The position numbers were made by a program, and so were the translations under genes. Below the pieces are notes generated by a model. It was given only the letters and a program-made list of their open reading frames with translations, ran no database searches and had not been told where the DNA came from. Below, piece after piece: positions 34,135 through 44,370 of a stretch of 64,000 nt of DNA (position 1 is the stretch's first letter; every line of letters starts with the position of its first letter). Source of the stretch: Tricholoma matsutake (lineage: Eukaryota > Basidiomycota > Agaricomycetes > Agaricales > Tricholomataceae). The DNA is taken from assembly GCA_026075535.2 (NCBI GenBank), contig AP026539.1:806001-870000 (forward strand), written 5' to 3'.

Positions 34135-34605
34135 AACACCAATCAGGTTGGCAAGCTGATCCTGTTTGGTAGGTCTGCACTACATAGAATGAATTATTGC
34201 ATCATTGCCCATAGCTGGGCCATACAGTCTCCTATGCACATCTATACCAAGCATTGTAATTCACTATAGGTACAGACAGCTAGGTTGTACTGCTATGGCA
34301 AAGTGGTGCTTGATGCTGATGCCATACTTCTATGCCAATGCTGATGCTGTTGCTGAGTACCATGTCCAACACTATCTCTGATCTGTATATTAACATTCTT
34401 CATAGTGTATCACAAGCAAGAATTGTAAAAGTGTAAAAATTTGATACTAGTACATGTTATACATACTATGAGAGTGTTCAACAGTGTCCACTAAACCTGT
34501 ATCATTCAATACACTGTATGTGTTTGATAGACTGTATTATTTGGTACATTGTAGCTTACCTATCTGTATGATCAAAAGGTTTGTTCTGGTAATATCACTG
34601 CAATC

Positions 34606-34959
34606 AGGCCCAGTGCCTATGAGCAGTTCACCAACTTCTACAATGATCCTGCTGGAAGTTGCCTCTTCAAGTTTTCCATCATTGATCATAAAACTGGCAA
34701 CCCTTACACTAGTGGTGAACCACCCTCATACAAAACCTTTGGAGTTAATGATTGGAACCTGAAGCATTTGTCTCGCTTATCCATTGATGGTCAGCCATCC
34801 TCCAAACCATCCAGTGTCCCCAACTCCAAAGCCCCCTCTCGTGAGGCAACTCCACCAATCCAACTCCATGCCAATGGCAGTACCACCTATTCCAGCAAAG
34901 AGCAATTAACCATTGCTCAATTTTCCATCCATGCCATGTTGCAGTACTTATTGGGATAG
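34606..34959 (+). pseudogene. Unassigned coding remnant cut by a Copia LTR
   Basis: An open frame preceded by an AG acceptor-like CAATCAG reads RPSAYEQFTNFYNDPAGSCL, then TGNPYTSGEPPSYKTFGVND and a Ser/Pro-rich stretch to QFSIHAMLQY. There it enters the LTR at 34937. Codon structure looks real; the family is not recognised. Confidence 0.4.
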
Positions 34960-35127
34960 TCAATCCTAGCGCATCAGTTTAGTCAATCCTAGTGCATCAG
35001 TTAGCACATCACTAGTGCAACTTGTGCATCACATATAAAAATAGAACACAATGTACCTATGTTATGATCTATAAATACATTGTGTTCTATTTTTATACAT
35101 GATGCACTAGGATTGACTATCCCAACA
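34937..35127 (-). repeat. Copia 3' LTR, strongly palindromic
   Basis: On the minus strand it starts TGTTGGGATAGTC, directly after a purine-rich tract (35128-35138), and ends ACTGCAACA. Two nested inverted repeats fill it: 34951-34976 with 35100-35125 (26 nt, one mismatch), and inside them ATAGAACACAATGTA with TACATTGTGTTCTAT. The matching 5' LTR is missing. Confidence 0.65.
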
Positions 35128-35315
35128 CTCCCCCTCAAGCCTAGCATGGTTGAGTCCATAGGAATGGTTAAATATATAATTGAAAAGTTAAATTTCTCAC
35201 CTTTCAGATGCATTAAAACCTCTATGTGGTGGAAAACCCCATGGGAAAAACCAACTCACATGTGAGGAAAACTACTGAGTTCACCCGTTGACTGAATTCC
35301 CATCTCTGCCCTATG

Positions 35316-36300
35316 TCATATATATTTAGGCCTTGGTAATGCCTTCGTTAACACGTCCGCTGTTTGTTCCAGGTCACGACAGTTTTGTATATCAATTTCA
35401 GTTACTAGAGTTTGGACCTGGTGATGGTGAATAGCAATATGTTTTGATTGCCGGTGAAATTGAGGATTGTGCATCAATATTATGAATACTTCATTATTGC
35501 CTTTAATTCCCATTGGTGAATTTTGTGGGAATCAGAGTTCACTGTACAAATTTCTCAGCCATGTCACCTCACATCCAGCCTCTGACAGTGCTACATATTC
35601 TGCTTCTGTAGAGGACAATGCTATCACAGTTTGTTTCTTTGACTTCCATGTGATTGCTCCCCCTGCTGCTAGAAAAACATAGCCAGTTGTGGATTTGAGG
35701 TCATCGGCATTTGCATATGCAGCATCTGCATATCTGTGGAAGAGGTTTTTGGTTCCAGTTTCATCTTGGGATTTTCTATATGTGATCTCTAGAGTCTTCA
35801 TACCCGCCAGGTACCTGAGTATTTGCTTTATTGCACCATGGTGTTTTAAACCTGGGTTTGCGGTGTAGGCAGCCAGTTTATTAACTGCATAGCTTATATC
35901 CAGTCTTGTGGAATTTCCCAAAAATTGCAGACTCCCTAATAATTGTGCATATGAATTGGTTTGATTGGGTTCATTATCATCCAGATTAGGTCCAAGCTTT
36001 ATATTGGGGTCCATGGGTATACTGGTAGGATTTGCATCAGCTATTCCTTCATTACAGAGAATATTTTCAATATATCTCTGTTGAGATATAGTTATTGCAC
36101 TCTCTGTTCATGTAACTTCAATGCCAACAATTTTACTTGGTTCTCCAAGATCTGTTACTTCCCATTCTGAGCAGAGCGTTTTTTTCATATGATCCATCAT
36201 TTTATCAGATGAAGCAAAAAGTAGTGAGTTGTCCACCCAGATAGCCATTATTCCAAAGTCATCACCATCACATCATATATATGCACATGGATCAGAAAGT
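35316..36300 (-). pseudogene. Copia reverse transcriptase C-terminus and RNase H
   Basis: From 36300: IWVDNSLLFASSDKMM, the RT palm motif, with VDN in place of VDD. Then LCSEWEVTDLGEPSKIVGIE, a TGA where Arg is expected, and SAITISQQRYIENIL. RNase H follows at 36014-35532: SLQFLGNSTRLDISYAVN, KSTTGYVFLAAGGAITWKSK and QTVIALSSTEAEYVALSEAG. The C-terminal EQTADVLTKALPRPKY is at 35330. Gag, protease and integrase are missing; the fragment is cut at about 36308 by repeat copy E. It is inactive. Confidence 0.85.
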
Positions 36301-36308
36301 AAGCACGC

Positions 36309-36965
36309 TGATGATACTCAACCCAGGAAAACCACCAAAACTGCCAATGAGGCAACCAATGATATTTGCATGAGTCAGAGGAAGGGTGCAAGACGTTCTG
36401 AATGTTCATGGTCCAACCTATGGGAAGACAACTAGTTGTTACTAGTCATAAAGGTAGTTCTATAAGACAGGAAGGTGTTTGGCATGGTCTGATGGAGTAT
36501 CGATCGATATTGAGGATGACTGATAATATTGACGGTGAGCGATGTTTATCGGTGATGGTCGATGTGTGAATTCTGAGGACCTTTTGATAGGTCGATAGTA
36601 TATGAAGGCTTTAGCCAATGGCTAGAAAGTGTCAGGATGGTTACTAGTACTAGCAATAAGAAGCTCAAAGAGGATCAAGGATGAGGATGACTGCAGAGGT
36701 TTCTTGTCAATCAAGAAAACTCATAGAAGCTTAGATTGTTTTAGAGAATAGGTTGGATTCTTAGAACTCTGTACAAGGCGATATGTGAAGACAATTTCTT
36801 TTTTTTCCAAGTAGATACTACAGAGTTTTATATGTTATAAAGGAACTTCCTAAAATGGTATAAGAAACATGTGTAGAACATGAGGCAAAAGATATGAGTT
36901 AAGACACAAGGCCAAAACAAGACTGGAATCCAAACAAGAAAGAGACATATCACATGATGAAGGAG
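36309..36965 (-). repeat. LTR-like dispersed repeat, copy E (5' truncated)
   Basis: The 3' tail reads CCTGGGTTGAGTATCATCA on the minus strand. The body has the 'CCTCATGTTCTAC' block near 36875 and an ATAAAAC TATA-like region. The 5' part is missing where it meets the unclassified gene near 36.97 kb. Confidence 0.5.
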
Positions 36966-39717
36966 TAATCAAGGGTATAGAACTAAAAAGATGGTCCTGG
37001 ACAAGTTCTTCCTTGCAACTCCCTGATATAGTGAATGGCCTTGTTGTATAGTCACTTGGATCACCTGAACATATGCTTGCACAATTACAGTTGCCTATAT
37101 TACTCAAACTGGTTAATAATGAATTCAAAGTAAAGCTTTCTGACATACCTCCATGGCAAAATGGACAAGTTTATCCTTTAAACCAGTAAGCACAGCATCA
37201 GCTTGATTTATGGATTGAAATTCAAGTGTGGATGCACCAAACAACTGCTGTGCTCTCAACAGACCCCAAGAATGTGGTTTGAATGTGGATCCCATTGAAG
37301 GCGCTTCTGCACCTTCAATTCATCAACTGCCATTGCCATTCCCTTGATTGTTTGAGCTTCACCTGAAGGATCTGACTGTAAGTGTGGTGGGTAGCAAATC
37401 AAAAAGTTTGATTTGAGTTCAGCAGTGGTTGGAAAGCCTGACAATGATTGAAGAGGAGCCATCATAATATGATGCTTTGTGGCATCAATGGAAGGAATAC
37501 CCAATGATTGTGTGCAATGTTGGCAGCACCTGACCTCTGAGCTTGTAAATTAGGTAGGCACACTGGAAGTTGGTAATCTGGTAACCATGTGGGCTGAGCT
37601 GCCTGATCTATCTTCTCAAGTATTGTGAAGATGCTGGGACCTGTGCAATATTGCATTGCCATGAGACTCCATATGCAAGGGATGTCCTCATGTCCAATAG
37701 CCATAGACAGTTGTTTCCAGGCTGCAAGGTGTTGATTCCATACACCAATCTTAAGGGCAGCGCTGAGTGACTGAAGTTTGAGCTGATTGATGATATGTGT
37801 CTTCCGCTGAAGTAATGACAGCATTTGACCCACACTGAGAAATGGCCATGGAGTGCTTTCATCCAAAAAAGACCCTTAACCAAACCTAACCAGACAGATA
37901 TTAACTGGACCAGCGGTTATGGTTAAGGGCTGGTCTTTAGCAGTTAAGGTTAAGGTCTTTCAAATTTGAAAAACATTGTTAACCACAAAAAGACCGGTTA
38001 TTAATTACGTAAGTTATCTCATATGATTGCCCTGCAGATTACCTTGAATTCGGCCCTTGGTTCATCCAAAACGGTCAAGAACTGAGAAAGACATGACCAA
38101 ATACATTTTGATACCATTATATTTTTGTGATCAGCATAACATTGATTGTACTGCTTATAAGTTGTGCTACAAAATGTGGGGTACAGTTAGACATCATCCA
38201 TGACATAAAAATAACACACATAAACATCTGTACACTGTATATTTCATTCATTTAACAGCTCTGACAAGTTATAACTACATACCGCAAACTGCAACCACAA
38301 ACTGCAAACCAATCCACTGCACTTTTGTTTTGGCCAAATCTCAGTTAAATCTTGACAGAATCTCTTACAAATTAAATCAAACACCGGGGAATTACATTGT
38401 CTATTTTTGTGTTTAATGGTTAAGTGTTTTGGGTGATATTCGTGGAGATACATATAGGTTGTATAGTATGACAAATTTCATGACAAAAAACTGGTCTTAA
38501 CCAGTCTTTTTTTGGTCCATTAACCAGAAAAGACTGGTCTTAAGTCAGTCTGGTTAGGTCCTCCCAATATGTGGGTCAGTCCTAGACCAGTTATGGTTAT
38601 GGTCTACCCATTGTAGGGTCAAGAAATCAAACCTAACCTAACCTTAAAACACTATTTGTGAGCACCATCTAGAGCACGATGCCAGATGCCCATGATGATG
38701 GCATGATTCTGGAGGTTCATGCACGATGTGCAGGGGAGTGGAGCCACCTCCTTGCTTTTCAATGATGTCTTCACCACACCAGAGCATTGTTTTGAATGTA
38801 ATTTGAGATGATTGAGGTCATCCATTTTCAGCAACCATGGGAGCACCTGAATTGCATGGATTTGAAAGACATCCAATATGTATGGGGACTGGCCAGCAGG
38901 GAATTCAAAGTAGTACCCCAGGCATGCGAGAGCATCAAGTTTCAGTATGTCTCAGGCTTTCAGACCTTCAAGTTTGTCTGGCATTGCCGTTGGAAATCCT
39001 CCCAAAGAGGATGTCAAATTTTGGGCTGGTGAAGTTCCTCCACTGAATAAAATTTCAGTGAGGGACTGGTTATCAGCATATTGAAAGAACTTACACTGCA
39101 ACCATGGCACTAATCAGGTGTTTAATCTTCCCCTCAAGCAAAATCTCATCAACCTGCAACTCACAAATGAGTATCCTTAACCACCTGCATAATCCATCCA
39201 TGCTGCAAGGACCTTGTCAGATAATCTTTGCAATATCCTCGACCATTTTATTGTATCCAATGGTTCTGTTAAGTGCTCCATCTGCCATTTCCCAGGCATC
39301 TTGACTGGCTTCCAGCTCCAAAACAGGGTTCCCAGAAAGTTGAGCAAGGACATCTGTGTCTATGCCTTGGGTATAGACAAAGGTAAGGTGACTGATACAC
39401 ATTTGAGTTCCAAAAGAAGAGACGTTGTGGAGATGGTGTCGGTGCTAGGAGCCATGGTAGGTGGTGGTGGGTGGAGGCAAACCATCCAAGTCCAAGTCAA
39501 TAACAATAGGTTCATTGTTTGGAGTGTCGATGACACAAGATTTTGAGGAAGGGCCAGCCTGAGATGAACCGGAAAATGAGAGTGTGGGATTGGGTAACAG
39601 AGAAGGAGCTGCGGCCAGCTGCAGGGAGCTGGGTGGGCTTCCTGGGAACTTCTTTTTGAAGAACAATGTTAATTTGGCAGAAGTATTCTTGGAGGTCTCA
39701 TTTTTGTGATAGGCCAC
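36966..39717 (-). pseudogene. Unclassified repetitive gene, split by a MITE
   Basis: The N-terminus (39717-39445) has KLTLFFKKKFPGSPPSS and an acidic IVIDLDLD patch. Then come WEMADGALNRTIGYNKMVED (about 39290) and CTSCMNLQNHAIIMGIWHRA (about 38730). A 0.78 kb repeat interrupts. Coding resumes at 37860 with STPWPFLSVGQML, KIGVWNQHLAAWKQLSMAIG and GPSIFTILEKIDQA. After a frameshift near 37505 come GIPSIDATKHHI and VDELKVQKRLQWDPHSNHIL, and after a probable intron YTTRPFTISGSCKEE (about 37040). I recall similar multi-copy hypothetical proteins in basidiomycetes without an assigned domain. Function unknown. Frameshift and insertion inactivate it. Confidence 0.55.
37868..38652. mobile_element. 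MITE-like insertion (~0.78 kb)
   Basis: Both ends carry CTAACC/GGTTAAGACC-type repeats in opposite orientation (CCTTAACCAAACCTAACC at the left; GGTTAGGTCC and CTAACCTAACCTTA at the right). It has no coding capacity and interrupts the unclassified gene between GAHK and STPW. The exact ends are uncertain by about 10 bp. Confidence 0.5.
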
Positions 39718-39777
39718 ACTCTCTGTATAAGTAGCCCAGTTGGACTCCCCACCGAGTCCAATCTCATGTCAAGCTCA

Positions 39778-40141
39778 CATGAATCTAGTGTTGCCACAGC
39801 TCAGCCGCATTTTTTTGCTACTTTGGGAAATAAAATAGCTAAACTTCTGAAAATATTTGAGGACCTAGATCATATGATAAGCTGAGGGGTCCTCTGCCAA
39901 CTCTAAGTGATCCGACCACTGGTTCCCACATTACATAAGCAGCTTAAAATGCAGCTTAGCAAGCCACCATCCAAGCCACTTAAATAACATGGGAACCGGT
40001 GGTCAGATCGCTTAGAGTTGGCAGAGGACCCCTCAGCTTATCATGTGATCTATATCTTTAAATATTTTCAGAATTTTAGCTATTTTATTTCCCAAAGTAG
40101 CAAAAAACATGGCTGAGCCGTAGCAACACTAGTGATTCATG
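39778..40141. repeat. Foldback element (364 bp)
   Basis: Two arms of about 150 bp (39778-39935 and 39975-40141) are near-perfect inverted copies around a ~50 bp loop. They share blocks such as TTTGGGAAATAAAATAGCTA and GAGGGGTCCTCTGCCAACTC. The whole could form a long hairpin. No gene inside. Confidence 0.85.
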
Positions 40142-40181
40142 GCAATATCATGTACTCGACAGCATGAACTCAGATGGCCGC

Positions 40182-41670
40182 TGATAAGTCCACCAGCCAG
40201 TACAAGCTCTGAAATCGATTTTGTGGATTCGCAGATAGTCAATGCACAGCCACAAACATTCACGATCACCCCTCAATCATTTCGCATCCATTTTCGGCAT
40301 CTTTCGAACCTTTTTCGACTATTTTCCAAGCTTCCGATCAAATTTCGGACATTTCGAAGATTTTGCATTTTTAGTTTCTACTTCGCACACTTCAGCATGG
40401 ACCCCAACATTTCGCATGCTTCCCATCACTTCCCCTTTACATAATCGACTTTGATGAACCAAATTTCGGCTATATTCATGCAGCACACATCACCTCGAGG
40501 TGCATCACAATGTTTTGCGACATTTTTGCAATATTCACAACATTTAGCCAATTCTAGAACAAAAGGACAGTCTATATTTTGATTTATTGTCTCCCACACT
40601 CCCTAGACTCGTGATTATTGTTCAATATTGGTTATCACTTCATCCCTGAAGTCCATATGTTTTCTTTTGCCTCATGTTCTCCACATGCCCACTATTGCCT
40701 TTTTGGTACTATCTCTTTTTAACCTACAAAACCTTGTATTATCCATGATGAATAAGAATGGAAGCATCCCCCAAGTATAGTATTAGTAGTGGAGAGCTAA
40801 AAACTCTCTTCTCATCATTTGAGTCACAAGTTTTAGTCCTAAAATTCTTCGGATTTTGTTGAAACTTGTTCATCCTCATTTTGCCTCTCAATACTATCAT
40901 CATCCTCTCGCATTCATCGTCACTCACCTCTTGCATCATTTATCAACCTTTCCATCACTCACCAATATCTTCAAAGTCCATTTTGCAATCCCTAAAAATA
41001 TTGCAACATCTCAAAAATATTGCAACACCTCAAAAAATATTGCAACATCTCAAAACTACTTCACACATTCTGAACTTTGTTCAGATCATCTAGTTTGTTA
41101 TTATTGGAGATTGGTGAAAGTTTAGAATGAATTGCAACCTTCCTCTGACTTGTGTTATACCAAATAGGACCCTTTTAGGTGTTTTGTTTGTTAAGATAGG
41201 AACTTGGTCGCATGAACTAAGAATAAATACACTCAGTGTTTGCGAGAAGTCAAACAACTATATTAAATCACCTAAGAATAAATACACTACGATACACGGT
41301 GAGTAAAATAAAGTAGACATAGTAGATAGGTATCTTACCTCAGTGTTTGTGAGAAGTCAAACAACTGAGGGAAGATGTGTTGATGAGACTATACAAATAC
41401 ATAAGTAGAAAAGCCCTAAACTAAAATTAGCAAAACAAAAGAGTAAGCTCTTGTCGAGAGCAGTAAGGAATAGGAAAAGTGAAAGGACATGGAGTACAAG
41501 CACAGCAATGCAATATTGTAGTATGATAGGGTCATAGAAGGAAATGGCACAAAGAATGTAGACATGGTGTAAAAATAGCATGGCAGCTGCTAGCACAAGT
41601 GTGGGGTTTCAGGTCTTGCATTAGCCTTGCCAATTCAACATTGTTTGGGTTTCCAGGTTGGGTATCATCA
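40182..41670 (+). repeat. LTR-like dispersed repeat, copy C, with nested solo LTR
   Basis: It starts TGATAAGTCCACC and ends GGTTGGGTATCATCA. An array of AAATATTGCAACATCTC units lies at 40993-41060. A foreign 452 bp LTR sits at 41189-41640; its removal restores the TTTTGTTTGGGTTTCC junction seen intact in copy B. Confidence 0.6.
41189..41640 (+). mobile_element. Solo LTR with perfect 5-bp target duplication
   Basis: It starts TGTTAAGATAGG and ends CCAATTCAACA (TG...CA). It is flanked by TTGTT at 41184-41188 and again at 41641-41645. A ~40-nt internal repeat (GTGTTTGCGAGAAGTCAAAC) occurs twice. It derives from LTR-LTR recombination of an unknown retrotransposon. Confidence 0.85.
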
Positions 41671-42181
41671 CTGCTATAACCAAAACAAGTTCATCGTCGT
41701 GGGTGTAAGCTGCTGAATGGGGAACAGGGATGCACCTTCTTCTTTGCCATCTGTCAATCAATGATAACATCAAGAAACATGCTCTATAAGGAGATTTTTT
41801 ATTTGATGATGGATTTTATCCTCTGATTGGCCTGACAATGACACCATATACCCTCAAAAGCTCCTACCCAAGGGGCATTTGTGTTCTGAACACTCCAGTA
41901 ATCACACACTTGCATCCTAGGCCCATCCGAAGGTGCAAATCACAAAAAAAAGTTATTTGTATAAGAGGGATCTCAGTCCCCCCCACCCTGTGTGCTCTGG
42001 CAAATTTCAGCATACCCCTTGAATTGATGTTGTATTATCACCATATATACATAAATAGCTGGTTTCTAGGGAATGTCATGGGTTTGTAAACCCATATGGG
42101 TAGATGCCATGGGTGCATATGGGTATGGGTACAGGTTGGGGTTTAGCTCCAAATTGTTGTCGTCAGTGTAGCCAGCAGTGC

Positions 42182-42282
42182 TAGTTAGTAGTTAAAAAAG
42201 TGTGTTAGTAACAAAAAAAGAAATAGAAGGAAAAAACTTACCAATGGCCCAAGAGATGTTGTTTGACATCTCTTGGGCCTTT
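42182..42282 (-). repeat. Hairpin plus intron-like module (copy h7)
   Basis: A perfect 14-bp stem, GGCCCAAGAGATGT/ACATCTCTTGGGCC, 6-nt loop. Then on the minus strand GGTAAGTTTTTTCC, and CTAACTAG about 60 nt later. Confidence 0.65.
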
Positions 42283-42511
42283 TTCGTTTGCCTTGCCTCC
42301 TCCTCATTGGCTCCCCCTCCTCTCCTGTTGTTTTGTCCTCATTCTGTTTTCATTTGGTTTGGTGGTGGCATTGCTGTTCTCTTGCCATTTTGTAGTTGAA
42401 CCCATTCCCAGCCCATGAGCAATTGCTTGTGGGGGTGGTTGGGGGTGCTTTCATGGTCCCATAAGTGGCCACCACCATCATCCTGATGTTGTTTTGTTGT
42501 TATACATCAAA

Positions 42512-42625
42512 ACCTATGGAACCCAAAAAATATAAGGTAGTTGAAAAATAAAAAGCAAAGAATATATACATAAAAAGAAACTTACCAGGGGCCAAAATGA
42601 TGATAACATCATTTGGGCCTGTTTC
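42512..42625 (-). repeat. Hairpin plus intron-like module (copy h6)
   Basis: Stem GGCCCAAATGATG/CATCATTTTGGCC with one mismatch and a 4-nt loop, then GGTAAGTTTC on the minus strand and a TTCCATAG end about 75 nt on. Confidence 0.6.
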
Positions 42626-42908
42626 TGTGGTTCTATGGGTAGGAGGAAGGGAGGAGGTGGCAGCATCATCAAGAGTGGTGGTTGATGTGGTGAGCATACA
42701 AATATGTGTAAACATATAAACAATCAATGATCAATGATGTCAGTCACTTTTAATGGGAACCCATGTTTTGATCCCATATGGGTTTTGATACCCATGGTTT
42801 ATACCCAACCCATGACCCATACCTATCAGAACCCATATGTAAGGGTATGGGTACAGGTTTTGATGGGTATGGGCATGGGTTGCCCTGAAAAACCCCAGGG
42901 TAGCCCAT

Positions 42909-43954
42909 TGATGTTGCTTGACCTGGAAACCCAAACAAAACCCACAAAAAGGTCTTGAATGGTATAACACAAGTTAGAGGAAGGATGCAAGGTGGTACTA
43001 AATATCACCGCTGTAACCCAAGGGTGGAGGAATTATGTTCTAAGAGGTCCGATGATATTCAATGAAGTTCAAGGGTGTACAAAGCTCTGTGAAGGTGTTC
43101 GAGAAAAGTTCAAAGATGTTTGAAGATGTTTGAGAAAGTTCAAGGATGTCTGAGGGGTTTGTGGAGGACGAGAATAGTTTCGACTGGTGCTGTGGATAGA
43201 TGATAGAGATGCAAAAAAGTCTTGAAAGGGGGATATATGATAGACGAGAATTTTGAGAAGCTAATATGGAAAGTTCGAGAAAGTTCAAGGTAACCTGCTA
43301 AACTTCAGGTCTAAGACAAGAGACTTGGACTCAAGAGGATTGCTCTTAAATCAGACAATGGATATGAGAGGACAATCTATTTCTGTCCTTCTAAGTAGCT
43401 AGTACAAGGCTATATATGTTTGGAAGAGATGGTACTTAAAAGGAAATAAAACATGAGGACTACATGAGGCAAGATATAAAACAATAAAGAACTTTCCAAA
43501 TCATAAAATAAATGAGAGATGATGAGAAGGGAATCATATAGAGCCATGATGTATCAAGGGTACCTGTCCTATTGATCCAATATATCATCGAAATGTCAAA
43601 GCACCACAATCACATCCTAGAAGCCCATTGTCATGTCTCCTCGTGTCCGGTGGTGCTTGATATGCAATGCACTAACTCGTACAAGGTGTGCTGCATGTGT
43701 CTGAAGGGCAGTGCGATAGGCATACAGTGGCCAAAGGCATTCCAGGTGCTGCAAAGTCATTCAAACTCGCTCAAAGTGTTGCAAAGTCATTCAAAGTCTT
43801 TCAAAGTTGTTTGAAATGTTCAAAGTCATTCGAAGTGCTACAAAATAGCTTCGGAGTGGTTTCGTGGGGTTCATATGGGTTGGGAGCATGTGTGATGATG
43901 TGTCGAAGCATTTGGAAGTGTTCCCAGAGCTTAGAGCGCAAGGCAGAGCTATCA
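42909..43954 (-). repeat. LTR-like dispersed repeat, copy D
   Basis: On the minus strand it starts TGATAGCTCTGCCTTGCGCT, aligning with copy A at TGATAGGTCCACCTAGCGCT, and ends GGTCAAGCAACATCA. A tandem TTCAAAGTCATTC-type array lies at 43755-43830. No target duplication found. Confidence 0.55.
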
Positions 43955-44370
43955 CTGTGACATTCCCTATTGGTTTCTACAAAAGGAATGAAGGAAAAGG
44001 GCCTAAAATGAGGGGGACAGTCTGCTCGCTGTTGGAGACGATGGGGGCCACAACATTAGCTGAGCATGGGCATACACATCAACAACAATGGCCAACATTC
44101 TACTAATAACTACTTGATTAGGTGATGTGACAAGCTAGTCACAATCATTACATAAAGATCCAACTACTACCTCGAAGGCAGTTGAGTTTCAACTGCCCTC
44201 CCTAGGCTTTGGCCGTGGTGTAACACCACACTAATTACAATGTTTCCACTGGTATATTTCCCCCAGACACAGGCAGTGGCAACCCACATGATAGAGAGGC
44301 AACAGAGGTGTATAGAATGGAATGCTGAGATGTATCTAGAGCGGAAACTCATGTTCGAAAACACGCTTAT
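43955..44370. other. Spacer / 3' UTR of the importin gene
   Basis: No coding or repeat structure recognised. It lies between repeat copy D and the importin stop codon, and its part nearest 44370 is probably 3' UTR. Confidence 0.4.

Larger units (their letters stand above)
42060..42900 (-). mobile_element. Partial non-autonomous element with hairpin/intron-like modules h6 and h7
   Basis: Subterminal ACCCATATGGGT/GGGTATGGGTAC repeats lie at both ends (42075-42150, 42770-42880). The right end, reverse-complemented, reads CAGGGCAACCCATGCCCATA, hAT-like. Inside, on the minus strand, are two hairpin/intron-like modules (42182-42282 and 42512-42625) and one GAGCA..TGCTC hairpin near 42415. The left terminus is not clean. 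Confidence 0.5.
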
